A stretch of 57,796 nucleotides of DNA from Piscinibacter sp. (GCA_017983795.1 JAGOAS010000027.1:1-57796), one strand, 5' to 3'. Shown: positions 17,469 to 26,457, counted from the stretch's first letter. Numbers and translations: made by a program. The notes: a model not told the origin generated them from the letters alone.

Positions 17469-17584
17469 GGCAGGGCTTCCGGCAGAAACGATGGGCGCGT
17501 TCTACCGCAGCGCCCGCGGCGCGGCCAGCGGCGGAACCCCGCCCCGCGCTGTCGCGCCGGTGACAAGGCGCATCCAGGGCGGGC

Positions 17585-18685
17585 TCAATCGGCGAGCGGT
17601 TCGCAGGCCTGCAGCGCCGCGCGCAGCCGGGCGCAGTAGTCGCGGTCGGACGCCCAGGCGGCGCGCGCCAGTTCGGCATGGCGCTCGCGCTGCGCCACGC
17701 GGCCGAGCAGTTCGTGCAGTTCGGCCAGCGAGTCGTGCACGACGGCGCGCACGTAGTCGGCAAAGCCCGGTTCCAGCTCGGCCTCGGCCAGGGCGCCGCC
17801 CTGGTTGGCATCGAGCAGCCGGCCCAGGCGCGCCAGGCAGACGGCGTGGTCGGCGCGGGCGATGGTGGCCTCCCAGGTCATGCCGGCGCGCGCGGCGCGG
17901 TCGACGCAGCGCTCGAACACCTCGACCGCGCGCGCGTGCTCGCCGGCGACACGCAGCATCTCGCCCAGGCGCAGGCTGGATTGCACGCTGCTGTCGTCGC
18001 CCGACAGCACCGCCGTCAGCTGCTGGCCGCTGCCCAGGGCGGCGATCGCCTGCTTGAGCAGTTCGTCGTCCATGCGCCCGGCGGCGCGGCCGCGGCGCAC
18101 CTGCTGCACCTGGGCGAGCGTCATGTAGCGGTGCACGGCGGCGAGCAGCTGCTCGTCGTTCTCGCGCCGGGCGATCAGCGTGGCGCGCCGGTAGTGGCGC
18201 ACCGCCTGCTCCATCAGATCGGCTTCCTGGTAGAGCGTGGCGAGCACGTAGAGCGAGCGCGCGGCAGCCAGCGGACGGTGCGCCGCGCCCAGCCGCGCCG
18301 CGGCGTGCAGGTGGCCGAGCGAGCGTGCCGGCTCCTGCTGCAGCGTGCCGACGATGCAGCCGAGCCAGGCCTCGCATTCGGCCTGCAGGCCGCGCTCGCC
18401 CAGCCCTTGCGCGGCATCGCGCGCGCGGGTGATGGGCTCGGCGGCGTCTTCGACCTGGGCGCCGTAGTAGCGCGCCACGCCGCGGGCGAGATCGAGCTCG
18501 GCCTCGGCGCGTGCGTCGGCCGCGGCGCGCACGGCGGCTTCGGCCGCATGCAGCGCCGCCGGCAGTTCATGGACGCGCCAGTGCCGCGCCAGCAAGGACA
18601 CCCGCTGCGCCAGCAGCAGCGCCCGCTCCGGCCCGGGCTGGGCGGCGGTGATGGCGCGTTCGTTGCGTTGCAGCAGGCCGGGCAT
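17585..18685 (-). CDS. TPR-like helical repeat protein of unknown function
   Basis: A 366-residue, Ala- and Arg-rich all-helical protein with repeated segments resembling tetratricopeptide repeats, such as [28 protein letters not shown] and [19 protein letters not shown]. No signal peptide or membrane helix is seen. Such proteins are usually scaffolds or, in some cases, sensor parts of regulators, but no catalytic or DNA-binding domain is attached here. It is a single gene, divergent from ppnP, with a 150-base promoter gap. Confidence 0.8.
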   Translation of the reverse strand: MPGLLQRNERAITAAQPGPERALLLAQRVSLLARHWRVHELPAALHAAEAAVRAAADARAEAELDLARGVARYYGAQVEDAAEPITRARDAAQGLGERGLQAECEAWLGCIVGTLQQEPARSLGHLHAAARLGAAHRPLAAARSLYVLATLYQEADLMEQAVRHYRRATLIARRENDEQLLAAVHRYMTLAQVQQVRRGRAAGRMDDELLKQAIAALGSGQQLTAVLSGDDSSVQSSLRLGEMLRVAGEHARAVEVFERCVDRAARAGMTWEATIARADHAVCLARLGRLLDANQGGALAEAELEPGFADYVRAVVHDSLAELHELLGRVAQRERHAELARAAWASDRDYCARLRAALQACEPLAD

Positions 18686-18835
18686 GGCGATCCGGGGGGT
18701 TCGCCAGCGTGGCGATCATCAGATTACAACCCGGCGTCATCGATTGCGTCAGCCGGTAAAAGCCCGGCGGCGTGCATTCGTGCGCGCCCGGCCCGCTGCG
18801 CTAGCATCCGCGCTCCCCTCATCGCCCGCGCCGCC

Positions 18836-19147
18836 ATGACCGACAGCCTGCAAGCCACCGTGCGCACCCGCGCCAACGTCTACTTCGACGGCAAGTGCGT
18901 CTCGCACAGCCTGGAGCTGGCCGACGGCAGCAAGAAGAGCGTCGGCGTGATCCTGCCCTCGGCGCTGAAATTCAACACCGGCGCGCCCGAGCGCATGGAG
19001 CTGATCGAGGGCGAGTGCCGCGTCAAGCTGCCCGGCGCGAGCGACTGGGCCACCTACCGCGGCGGCCAGAACTTCGACGTGCCCGGCAATTCAGCCTTCG
19101 ACATCGAAGTGACGCAGACGCTGCACTACGTCTGCCACTTCCTCTGA
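18836..19147 (+). CDS. ppnP: pyrimidine/purine nucleoside phosphorylase PpnP
   Basis: A 103-residue single-cupin protein matching PpnP (YaiE, formerly UPF0345). Features are [51 protein letters not shown] and the C-terminal [13 protein letters not shown] ending YVCHFL. The family phosphorolyses several purine and pyrimidine nucleosides to the base and ribose-1-phosphate. Length is complete. The gene converges on murB with ten bases between the stops. Confidence 0.95.
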   Translation: MTDSLQATVRTRANVYFDGKCVSHSLELADGSKKSVGVILPSALKFNTGAPERMELIEGECRVKLPGASDWATYRGGQNFDVPGNSAFDIEVTQTLHYVCHFL

Positions 19148-19157
19148 CCGAGGCGGA

Positions 19158-20174
19158 TCACACCACCACCGGCTCCGGCTCCAGCCGGATGCCGAAGCGC
19201 CCGTAGACGCTCTCCTGGATGGCGCGCGCCAGCGTCATCACCTCCGAGCCGATGGCGCCGCCGCGGTTGACCAGCACCAGCGCCTGCTTGTCGTAGACGG
19301 CCGCCTGGCCCACCGATTTGCCCTTCCAGCCGCAGGCGTCGATCATCCAGCCGGCGGCCAGCTTCACGCTGCCGTCGGGCATGGGGTAGTGCACGATCTC
19401 CGGGTCGCGGCCGATGATGTCGCGGCACTGCTCGGGCGTGACCACCGGGTTCTTGAAGAAGCTGCCGGCATTGCCGATCACCGCCGGGTCGGGCAGCTTG
19501 GCGCGGCGGATCGCGCAGATCCAGTCGAACACCTGCTGCGCCGAGGGGTTGGAGACGCCGCTCTCGCGCATGCGCCGTTCGAGATCGAGGTAGCCCAGCA
19601 CCGGCTGCCAGGGCCGCGGCAGGCGCAGGCGCACGCGCGTGATCAGCGTGCGGCCAGCAAGCGAATGCTTGAAGACGCTGTCGCGGTAGCCGAAGGCACA
19701 GATCTCGGGCCCCAGCGTGACGCTGCGCCCGGTGACGAGGTCGACCGCGTCCAGCGACTCGAAGCGGTCTTTCAGCTCCAGCCCGTAGGCGCCGATGTTC
19801 TGCACCGGCGCGGCGCCCACCGTGCCGGGAATCAGCGCCAGGTTCTCCAGCCCCGGCCAGCCCTGCGCCAGCGTCCAGGCCACCAGCTCGTGCCAGGTTT
19901 CGCCCGCGCCGGCCTCGACGATCCAGGCGTCGGCACGCTCCTCGACGAGGCGCCGGCCCGTGACCTCGACCTTGAGCACCACGGCCGGCATGTCGCGCGT
20001 CAGGATGATGTTGCTGCCACCGCCGAGGATGAACTTGGGCGCGCGGCCCAGCTCCGGGTGGTCGACCACGCGGCGCACATCCGCATCGCTCTTGATGCGC
20101 ACCAAGGATTGCGCAACCGCGGGCAATCCGAAGCTGTTGTACGGTTTCAGGCTCACGCCCGACTCGATTTGCAT
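19158..20174 (-). CDS. murB: UDP-N-acetylmuramate dehydrogenase MurB
   Basis: A 338-residue type I MurB. The FAD-binding segments are [11 protein letters not shown] and [17 protein letters not shown]. The catalytic serine is in [10 protein letters not shown], and the C-terminal [11 protein letters not shown] carries the family's substrate contacts. It reduces UDP-GlcNAc-enolpyruvate to UDP-MurNAc with NADPH in peptidoglycan synthesis. Only 14 bases separate its ATG from the divergent yajQ ATG, so at least one promoter must lie inside coding sequence or the transcripts are leaderless. Confidence 0.96.
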   Translation of the reverse strand: MQIESGVSLKPYNSFGLPAVAQSLVRIKSDADVRRVVDHPELGRAPKFILGGGSNIILTRDMPAVVLKVEVTGRRLVEERADAWIVEAGAGETWHELVAWTLAQGWPGLENLALIPGTVGAAPVQNIGAYGLELKDRFESLDAVDLVTGRSVTLGPEICAFGYRDSVFKHSLAGRTLITRVRLRLPRPWQPVLGYLDLERRMRESGVSNPSAQQVFDWICAIRRAKLPDPAVIGNAGSFFKNPVVTPEQCRDIIGRDPEIVHYPMPDGSVKLAAGWMIDACGWKGKSVGQAAVYDKQALVLVNRGGAIGSEVMTLARAIQESVYGRFGIRLEPEPVVV

Positions 20175-20192
20175 GCGAGAATTTTTGCATGC
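20171..20192. promoter_or_regulatory. murB-yajQ divergent start region with GCATGC pair
   Basis: The hexamer GCATGC occurs at 20171-20176 and 20187-20192 and contains the start codons of murB (minus) and yajQ (plus). The ten bases between are AT-rich (GAGAATTTTT). Neither gene has room for a normal Shine-Dalgarno site in the gap itself: the yajQ upstream sequence is GAGAATTTTTGC, and the murB upstream sequence is AAAAATTCTC. Confidence 0.5.
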
Positions 20193-20677
20193 CCAGTTTC
20201 GACACCGTCATCGAGCCCAATCTGGTGGAAGTGCGCAACGCCGTCGACCAGACCGCCAAGGAAATCGGCACGCGCTTCGACTTCAAGGGCAGCTCGGCCG
20301 CGGCCGAACTGGCCGACAAGACGATCACCCTGCACGCCGACTCCGACTTCCAGATCGGCCAGGTCACCGACATCCTGCTGGCCAAGCTGACCAAGCGCGG
20401 CGTCGACATCCGCTTCCTCGACCGCAGCGCCAAGATCGAGAAGATCGGCGGCGACAAGGTCAAGCAGGCGCTGACGGTCAAGAGCGGCGTCGACAGCGAC
20501 AACGCCAAGAAGATCCAGGGCGCGATCAAGCAGAGCAAGATGAAGGTGCAGGCAGCAATCCAAGGGGACACGGTGCGCGTCAGCGGCGCCAAGCGCGACG
20601 ACCTGCAACTCGCGATGCAGCTCATCAAGAAGACGGTGCCGGACGCGCCGGTCTCGTTCACGAACCTGCGGGACTGA
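20189..20677 (+). CDS. yajQ: YajQ family cyclic di-GMP-binding protein
   Basis: A 162-residue protein identical in architecture to Yaj[22 protein letters not shown] at the start, [29 protein letters not shown] and the ending FTNLRD. It has two ferredoxin-like domains and binds nucleotides; in related bacteria it binds cyclic di-GMP and modulates a LysR-type regulator. It is a cytoplasmic protein of full length. The next gene begins two bases after its stop, so yajQ and the protease gene are likely co-transcribed. Confidence 0.95.
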   Translation: MPSFDTVIEPNLVEVRNAVDQTAKEIGTRFDFKGSSAAAELADKTITLHADSDFQIGQVTDILLAKLTKRGVDIRFLDRSAKIEKIGGDKVKQALTVKSGVDSDNAKKIQGAIKQSKMKVQAAIQGDTVRVSGAKRDDLQLAMQLIKKTVPDAPVSFTNLRD

Positions 20678-20679
20678 GC

Positions 20680-21318
20680 ATGTGCTGCCGCGCTGCGCTC
20701 GCCGTGCTCGGCCTGCTGCCGGTGCTGGCCGCGGCGCAGAGCGTCTCGATGAGCGGCAGCCTGGGCGACAAGGCGCTGCTGGTGATCGATGGCACGCCGC
20801 GCACGGTGGCGGCCGGCGCCACGGTGTCGGGCGTGAAGGTCATCAGCGTCAGCGGCAGCCAGACCGTGGTCGAGCTCGGCGGCAAGCGCCAGACGCTCGT
20901 GCTGGGCGGCGCGCAGGTCAACCTGGGCGGCGCGGCCAGCGCCGGCGGCGGCACGACGATCACGCTGGCCGCCGGGCCGGGCGGCCACTTCGTCAGCAGC
21001 GGCACCATCAACGGCCGCGCGGTGCGCTTCGTGGTCGACACCGGCGCCACCAACGTCGCGCTGAGCGAAGCCGTGGCGCGCAGCATCGGGCTGGATTTCG
21101 CCAAGGGCGAGCGCGGCTTCGTCAACACCGCCAACGGCCAGGTGGTGGCGCACCGCGTCTCGCTGCGCGAGGTGCGCGTCGGCGACGTCACGGTCTACAA
21201 CGTCGACGCCACCATCGTGCCCGCGATGATGGACATGGTGCTGCTGGGCAACAGCTTCCTGTCGCGCTTCCAGATGAAGCGCGACGCCGACGTGCTGGTG
21301 CTCGAGAAGCGGTTCTGA
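20680..21318 (+). CDS. TIGR02281-type retropepsin-like aspartic protease, exported
   Basis: A 212-residue protein with an N-terminal signal peptide (AALAVLGLLPVLAAAQ). A small beta-rich domain of about 85 residues, containing ALLVIDGTPRTVAAGATV, is followed by a single clan AA domain. The active-site motif is FVVDTGATNVALSE, and the flap/core motif is MVLLGNSFLSRF. Such proteins must dimerise like retroviral proteases and act in the periplasm; their substrates are unknown. It sits directly behind yajQ. Confidence 0.9.
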   Translation: MCCRAALAVLGLLPVLAAAQSVSMSGSLGDKALLVIDGTPRTVAAGATVSGVKVISVSGSQTVVELGGKRQTLVLGGAQVNLGGAASAGGGTTITLAAGPGGHFVSSGTINGRAVRFVVDTGATNVALSEAVARSIGLDFAKGERGFVNTANGQVVAHRVSLREVRVGDVTVYNVDATIVPAMMDMVLLGNSFLSRFQMKRDADVLVLEKRF

Positions 21319-21507
21319 GGGCGGCATCGCCATGCGCGCCACGATCGACATCGGCGCGGCGCCAGCGTCAGCTGCCCAAGCCTTGATCCTAGTCGACACC
21401 GCGACGTGGGTGGTTCCACGGATAGTCGACGGACGCTCGGGCGTTGCTGATGGCCAGAATGAACCGTTCAACCAAATGCACCAAGCTGCCGCTGGCTCCG
21501 CTCCGCG
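21319..21507. other. convergent intergenic gap at the left edge of the dehalogenase module
   Basis: This 189-base gap lies between the converging protease and LysR genes. It contains two GTCGAC sites (in CTAGTCGACACC and ATAGTCGACGG) and looks less GC-biased than its left neighbour. I see no gene, clear terminator or attachment site. It marks the left boundary of the catabolic module. Confidence 0.4.
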
Positions 21508-22422
21508 CTACCAGTTGCCGTCGTCGTCGATCCGATGCGACTCGAACGCTTCCACAAGAAAGTCGACCAGGGCGCGCGTCTTCGCCGACAAGTGACTGCG
21601 CGACGGGAACACGGCGTAGACTTCCGCCGAAGGCAGACTCCACTCCGGCAGGACGAGCCTCAGCTTGCCTGAACGAAGCATCGGTGCGGCCTCCCAGATC
21701 GAGCGCATCAGGATGCCGTGGCCGTCGAGCGCCCAGCCGAGCACGCACTCGCCATCGTTGGAGGCCAGAGGCCCGCGGACCTTGACGGTCTCAGCCTTGC
21801 CGCCCTGCCGAAGATGCCAGCTGCCGAAGGTCTCGTCGCTCTCGCGGATGAACAGGCAGGCATGGCGGCCGAGGTCTTTCGGTGACGCCGGCTCACCGGC
21901 GCGCTTGAGGTAAGCCGGCGAAGCGCACAGCACGCGCTGGTTGTGCGCCAGCAGCCGGGCCGTCAGCCTGGCGTCGGGCAGTTCGCCGAAGCGGATCTGC
22001 AGGTCGAAGCCCTGATCGACGATGTTCACGGGCCGATCGGTGAGCTGCAACTGCACCTCGACGTCCGGGTACCGCCGGGCGAACTTCGAGAGCGCCGGCG
22101 CGATGTGCCGGCGACCGAAGCCCAGCGTCGCGCACACGCGCAGCAGGCCCTTGGGAACGGCCCGGCTTCCAGTCACCGTCCGCTCGAGCGCCTCCAGTTC
22201 CTGCAACACGCGCGCGCCTTCGACCAGGTAGGTCTCGCCCTCCGGCGTCAGCCCGATGCGGCGCGTCGTTCGCTGCAGGAGGCGAACGCCCAGGCGGCGC
22301 TCGATCGCGGCCAGTCGCTTGCTCACCGCAGGGGGCGTCACGCCCAGTTGCTGGGCCGTCGCCGCGAGGCTGCCCTGCTTCACCAGCATCGAGAAGAAGG
22401 CGAGATCCGAGAAGCCGTCCAT
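21508..22422 (-). CDS. LysR family transcriptional regulator
   Basis: A 304-residue LTTR. The N-terminal winged helix has FFSMLVKQGSLAATAQQLGVTPPAVSKRLAAIERRLG, and residues from about 90 form the ligand-binding domain (VQLQLTDRPVNIVDQGFDLQIRFG). The sub-type resembles DsdC/GcvA-like regulators with a PVNIVDQGFDLxIR signature. It is divergent from the Bug/dehalogenase/LeuCD operon with a 104-base gap and is therefore the expected regulator of that operon, with a substrate or intermediate as inducer. Confidence 0.93.
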   Translation of the reverse strand: MDGFSDLAFFSMLVKQGSLAATAQQLGVTPPAVSKRLAAIERRLGVRLLQRTTRRIGLTPEGETYLVEGARVLQELEALERTVTGSRAVPKGLLRVCATLGFGRRHIAPALSKFARRYPDVEVQLQLTDRPVNIVDQGFDLQIRFGELPDARLTARLLAHNQRVLCASPAYLKRAGEPASPKDLGRHACLFIRESDETFGSWHLRQGGKAETVKVRGPLASNDGECVLGWALDGHGILMRSIWEAAPMLRSGKLRLVLPEWSLPSAEVYAVFPSRSHLSAKTRALVDFLVEAFESHRIDDDGNW

Positions 22423-22463
22423 TGATAACTGATGCGACCGAAAGAACTTCCGAAGAAGACATT

Positions 22464-22476
22464 ATGCGGCTCGCAT
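22464..22476. promoter_or_regulatory. candidate LysR box upstream of Bug operon
   Basis: ATGCG-GCT-CGCAT (22464-22476) is a perfect 5-bp inverted repeat in the LysR/Bug divergent gap. Taking the preceding T, it fits the T-N11-A pattern of LysR-type operators. The site lies 50 bases before the Bug start codon. Binding is inferred from position and symmetry only. Confidence 0.45.
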
Positions 22477-22526
22477 TCACTCGTAGGATGTGCCCATCCC
22501 GATCGTTCGGACAACAGGAGACACCG

Positions 22527-23489
22527 ATGCAACGCCGCGCCCTCGTCATCTCGCTCGCCCTGGCCGCCGCCTCGGCGACGGGCTTCGCGCAGACCTACCC
22601 CGAGCGGCCGGTCAAGCTGGTCGTGCCCTATGCACCCGGCGGCAGCGCCGACATCGTCGCGCGCCTGATCGCGGACGAATGGGGCAAGGCGCTCGGCAAA
22701 TCGGTGTTCATCGAGAACAAGGCCGGCGCTGGCGGCAACCTCGGCGTGGATGCGGTGGCGAAGTCGCCCGCCGATGGCTACACGGTGGGCCTGCAGACGG
22801 TCTCGCTCGCGATCAATCCGTCGCTCACGGCCAAGATGCCCTACGACACGCTGAAGGACCTGGCGCCGATCGGCATGGTCGCGGCCTCGCAGCATGTGCT
22901 CGTCGTCAACAACAACCTGCCGGCCAAGGACCTCAAGGAACTGCTGGCGCTCGCCAAGAGCAAGCCCGGCAAGCTGACCTACGGTTCGGCGGGCGGCGGC
23001 AGCACCTTCCACATGTCGGCCGAACTCTTCAAGGCGATGGCGGGGCTGGCCATCGTGCACATCCCGTACCGCGGCGGCGGCCCGGCGCTGACCGACACCA
23101 TCGCGGGCCAGGTCGACATGTCCTTCCCGGTGCTGTCGGCCGCCCAGGGCCACGTGCAGGCCGGCAAGCTGCGCGCGCTGGGCGTGACGGGCTCGAAGCG
23201 CTCGCCGCTGATGCCCAACGTGCCGACCATCGCCGAAGCAGGTGTCCCGGGCTATGCGTTCGAGACCTGGTTCATGGTCTTCGCGCCGGCCGGCACGCCG
23301 AAGCCGGTGATCGACAAGCTCAACGCCTCGCTGACCAGCGTTCTGCAGGCGGCGACGGTGAAGGAGCGCATGGCCAAGGAAGGCTTCGAGCCGACTCCCT
23401 CCACGCCCGCCGCCGCGGCGACGCGTCTCCAGGCCGAGATGCCCAAGTGGGCCAAGCTCGTCCGCGAGCGCGGCATCACCGCGGAGTGA
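22527..23489 (+). CDS. Bug family tripartite tricarboxylate transporter substrate-binding protein
   Basis: A 320-residue periplasmic binding protein with a signal peptide (RALVISLALAAASATGFAQ). The Bug signature begins YPERPVKLVVPYAPGGSADIVAR and continues with FIENKAGAGGNLGVDAVAKSPADGYT and YRGGGPALTDTIAGQVDMSF. Bug proteins bind carboxylates, amino acids or aromatic acids and deliver them to TctAB-type permeases, or act as extracytoplasmic sensors. No membrane components are encoded nearby. A well-placed CAGGAG precedes the ATG at 22527. It is the first gene of the module. Confidence 0.93.
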   Translation: MQRRALVISLALAAASATGFAQTYPERPVKLVVPYAPGGSADIVARLIADEWGKALGKSVFIENKAGAGGNLGVDAVAKSPADGYTVGLQTVSLAINPSLTAKMPYDTLKDLAPIGMVAASQHVLVVNNNLPAKDLKELLALAKSKPGKLTYGSAGGGSTFHMSAELFKAMAGLAIVHIPYRGGGPALTDTIAGQVDMSFPVLSAAQGHVQAGKLRALGVTGSKRSPLMPNVPTIAEAGVPGYAFETWFMVFAPAGTPKPVIDKLNASLTSVLQAATVKERMAKEGFEPTPSTPAAAATRLQAEMPKWAKLVRERGITAE

Positions 23490-23491
23490 CC

Positions 23492-24391
23492 ATGGGCGGG
23501 TCGGACCTGCACCCGGGCTTCGAGGCGCGCGACGTCGTGACGGCGCCCGGCGTGCACATCCGCGTCCGGGTCGGCGGGCAAGGCGAGCCGCTGCTGCTGC
23601 TGCACGGTCATCCGCAGACGCACGCCATCTGGCACAAGGTCGCACCGGCATTGGCGCAGCGCTTCACCCTCGTTCTGGCCGACCTGCGCGGCTATGGCGA
23701 CTCGGCCAAGCCCATCGGCGAGGCGGATCACGCGAACTACAGCAAGCGCGTGATGGCGCGCGACATACTGCACCTGATGCACGCGCTGGGTCACGCACGC
23801 TTCAGTGTTCTGGCCCACGACCGCGGCGCCCGCGTCGCGCACCGTCTGGCCGTCGATCATGCGCAGGCGGTGCACCGCCTCGTGCTGCTCGACATCGCGC
23901 CGACGCTGGCGATGTACGAGCAGACCAACGAGGCGTTCGCGCGTGCCTACTGGCACTGGTTCTTCCTGATCCAGCCGGCGCCGACGCCCGAGCGCCTGAT
24001 CGAAGCCGATCCGGCCGCCTATGTGCGAGACGTGATGGGTCGCCGCAGCGCAGGCCTCGCACCGTTCGACCCGCGCGCACTCGCCGAGTACGAGCGTGCG
24101 CTTGCCCTCCCGGGCGCAGCGCACGGCCTCTGCGAGGACTACCGCGCTTCGGCCGGCATCGATCTCGAGCACGACCGCGCCGACCGTGAGCGCGGCGTGC
24201 GCCTCGAGACACCGCTGCTCGCGCTGTGGGGCCGCGACGGCGTCGTGCACCGTTGCTTCAAGCCGCTCGAGGAATGGCGACGCGTCGCCAGCGACGTGCG
24301 CGGCGGCCCGCTGGACTGCGGGCACTACATCGCCGAGGAAGCCCCCGACGCGCTGCTCGCCGAAGCGCTGCCCTTCCTGACCGAATCGTGA
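23492..24391 (+). CDS. haloacetate (fluoroacetate) dehalogenase-like alpha/beta hydrolase
   Basis: A 299-residue alpha/beta hydrolase with an HGHPQ oxyanion loop. Residues visible here match the known catalytic set of fluoroacetate dehalogenase in both identity and position: nucleophile Asp110 and carboxylate-binding Arg111 and Arg114 (LAHDRGARV), acid Asp134, halide-pocket His155 and Trp156 (AYWHWFFL), Tyr217 (CEDYRA) and His278 (CGHYIAEE). The characterised enzyme has Tyr219 and His280, a two-residue shift. It should hydrolyse C-halogen bonds of 2-haloacids such as fluoroacetate or chloroacetate to glycolate. It begins two bases after the Bug stop and is followed by leuC-like after nine bases. 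Confidence 0.82.
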   Translation: MGGSDLHPGFEARDVVTAPGVHIRVRVGGQGEPLLLLHGHPQTHAIWHKVAPALAQRFTLVLADLRGYGDSAKPIGEADHANYSKRVMARDILHLMHALGHARFSVLAHDRGARVAHRLAVDHAQAVHRLVLLDIAPTLAMYEQTNEAFARAYWHWFFLIQPAPTPERLIEADPAAYVRDVMGRRSAGLAPFDPRALAEYERALALPGAAHGLCEDYRASAGIDLEHDRADRERGVRLETPLLALWGRDGVVHRCFKPLEEWRRVASDVRGGPLDCGHYIAEEAPDALLAEALPFLTES

Positions 24392-24400
24392 TGGCCTGAC

Positions 24401-25813
24401 ATGACCGCCAAGACCCTCTACCGCAAGCTGGTCGACTCGCACACCGTGGCGCAGTTGGACGAGCAGAACCTGCTGCTGTTCTGCGACCTGCACCTGATGA
24501 ACGAGTACACCAGCCCGCAGGCCTTCGCGGGGCTGTACGAGCAGCGGCGCGGCGTGCCCATGCCGGGGCAGAACGTGGCGGTGGTGAGCCACATCATCCC
24601 GACCCACCCGACGAAGTTCAGGGTGATCGCCGATCCGCCCTCGGCACTGCAGGCGAGCAACCTGAAGAAGAACTGCGAGCACTTCGGCATCCCGCTGTTC
24701 GACACCAACGATGCGCTGCAGGGCATCGAGCACGTCGTCGCGCCCGAGCACGGCATGATCCGACCCGGCATGGTGGTGATCTGCGGCGACAGCCACACCA
24801 CCACCTACGGGGCGCTCGGCGCTCTGGGCTTCGGCATCGGCACCACCGAGGTCGAGCACGTGCTGGCGACGCAGACGCTGCCGTACCGACCGGCCAAGGA
24901 CATGCGCATCCGCGTCGATGGCGAACTGCCGCCCGGCGTGAGCTCGAAGGACCTGGTGCTGGCGATCATCGGCCGCATCGGCGCGCAGGGTGCGCGTGGC
25001 TATGTCGTCGAGTTCTGCGGTTCGGCGATCGCCGCGCTGTCGATCGAGGCGCGCTTCACGCTGTGCAATATGACGGTCGAGGCCGGCTCTCGCGGTGCAC
25101 TCATCGCGCCGGACCAGAAGGCGATCGACTACGTGATGGCGCACGCCCCGGATCTCGTCACCACGCATCGAGAGGCGGCGCTCGAAGCCTGGCGCGAGCT
25201 GCATTCCGACGAAGGTGCACGCTTCGATGCCGAGCACCGCTTCGACGCCCGCGAGATTGCCCCGCACGTGACCTGGGGCACCAGCCCGGACCAGGTGGTG
25301 GCCATCGACGGCAGCGTTCCGATGCTGGAGCAGTTGCCGGAGGGCCCGGTGCGCAGCAGCGCGCAGCGCGCGATGCAGTACACCCAACTCACTGAAGGCT
25401 CGGCGATCGAAGGCACGCCGATCCAGCACGTCTTCATCGGCTCCTGCACCAACGGCCGCATCGAGGATCTGCGTGCCGCCGCCAGCGTCGTGCGCGGCCG
25501 GCGCGTGGCAGCCGGCGTGCGTGCGATGGTGGTGCCGGGCTCGGGCACCGTGAAGGCTGCTGCGGAGGCGGAAGGCCTGGACCGGGTTTTCGTAGCCGCC
25601 GGCTTCGAGTGGCGCAAGCCCGGCTGTTCGATGTGCCTGGCGATGAACGACGACGTGCTCGCCGACGGCATCCGCTGCGCGTCGACGACCAACCGCAACT
25701 TCGAGGGCCGCCAAGGCCGGGGCGCCATCACGCACCTGATGAGCCCCGCGATGGCTGCCGCCGCCGCGGTGACCGGCCGCATCACCGACGCCCGCAAGCT
25801 GGAGTCCTTGTAA
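24401..25813 (+). CDS. leuC: 3-isopropylmalate dehydratase large subunit-like hydro-lyase
   Basis: A 470-residue aconitase-superfamily large subunit. Motifs are YRKLVDSHTV, CGDSHTTTYGALGALGFGIGTTEVEHVLATQ-type, the iron-sulfur cysteine in GSCTNGR and the pair CSMC; together these ligate a 4Fe-4S cluster. The reaction is dehydration/hydration of a 2-hydroxy di- or tricarboxylate. It is not next to leuA or leuB but inside a LysR/Bug/dehalogenase operon, so a catabolic substrate (for example a methyl-malate or citrate analogue) is more likely than leucine synthesis. Its TAA overlaps the leuD-like ATG (TAATG). Confidence 0.88.
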   Translation: MTAKTLYRKLVDSHTVAQLDEQNLLLFCDLHLMNEYTSPQAFAGLYEQRRGVPMPGQNVAVVSHIIPTHPTKFRVIADPPSALQASNLKKNCEHFGIPLFDTNDALQGIEHVVAPEHGMIRPGMVVICGDSHTTTYGALGALGFGIGTTEVEHVLATQTLPYRPAKDMRIRVDGELPPGVSSKDLVLAIIGRIGAQGARGYVVEFCGSAIAALSIEARFTLCNMTVEAGSRGALIAPDQKAIDYVMAHAPDLVTTHREAALEAWRELHSDEGARFDAEHRFDAREIAPHVTWGTSPDQVVAIDGSVPMLEQLPEGPVRSSAQRAMQYTQLTEGSAIEGTPIQHVFIGSCTNGRIEDLRAAASVVRGRRVAAGVRAMVVPGSGTVKAAAEAEGLDRVFVAAGFEWRKPGCSMCLAMNDDVLADGIRCASTTNRNFEGRQGRGAITHLMSPAMAAAAAVTGRITDARKLESL

Positions 25814-26457
25814 TGACTGCACCCGTGCTGATCGAGGGCCGCGCTGCGGCGCTGCGCATCGAGAACCTCGACACCGACCAGATCATGCCCAAGCAGTTCC
25901 TGCGCGGCATCGACAAGTCCGGCCTGAAGGAAGGTCTGCTATACGACCTGCGTTTCGACGCGAGCGGGCAGACGCGACCCGACTTCGTGCTCAACCGCGA
26001 AGCCCATGCCGGTGCATCGATTCTGGTCGGCGGCTCCAACTTCGGCTGCGGATCCAGCCGAGAGCATGCCGTCTGGGGACTGCAGCAGTTCGGCATCCGC
26101 GCCATCGTGGCGTCGAGCTACGCCGAGATCTTTCACTCCAACGCGATGAACAACCGGCTGCTGCTGGTGACGCTGTTGCCCGAAGAGATCGCCCGCCTGA
26201 TGGACGATGCCGACGATCCGGCCGCCAACAGTGTGACGATCGACATTGGCACCCAGACGCTGCGCAGCCGCAGCGTGCAAGCCCGCTTCGAGCTGCTGCC
26301 GCGCCACCGGCGCATGTTCCTCGAAGGGTTGGACAGCATCGGCTTGTCGCTGACCTACGAGGACCAGATCGCCGCGTTTGCGCGCCGGCACTGGACGCGG
26401 GCGCCCTGGCTGAAGGACGTCGCCGCGACAGCGCGGGCGCGTCTGGGCAACACCTGA
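25813..26457 (+). CDS. leuD: 3-isopropylmalate dehydratase small subunit-like
   Basis: A 214-residue swivelling-domain subunit. LDTDQIMPKQFLRGIDKSGLKEGLLYDLRF is followed by the substrate-binding GGSNFGCGSSREHAVWGL and FHSNAMNNRLL. It pairs with the large subunit encoded just upstream to complete the active site. The ATG overlaps the upstream stop, so the two subunits are made in equal amounts. The length is normal for LeuD. The exact substrate remains open for the reasons given for the large subunit. Confidence 0.88.
   Translation: MTAPVLIEGRAAALRIENLDTDQIMPKQFLRGIDKSGLKEGLLYDLRFDASGQTRPDFVLNREAHAGASILVGGSNFGCGSSREHAVWGLQQFGIRAIVASSYAEIFHSNAMNNRLLLVTLLPEEIARLMDDADDPAANSVTIDIGTQTLRSRSVQARFELLPRHRRMFLEGLDSIGLSLTYEDQIAAFARRHWTRAPWLKDVAATARARLGNT

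Noticed and set aside
19126-21471. 781-codon minus-strand frame spanning murB, yajQ and the protease gene
   Set aside because: It crosses three well-supported genes in other frames and translates to repetitive His/Ala/Arg sequence.
24401-26457. Housekeeping leucine biosynthesis leuCD
   Set aside because: The enzymes are real, but the operon context (LysR, Bug, dehalogenase) and absence of leuA/leuB make a leucine role unlikely as the first reading.
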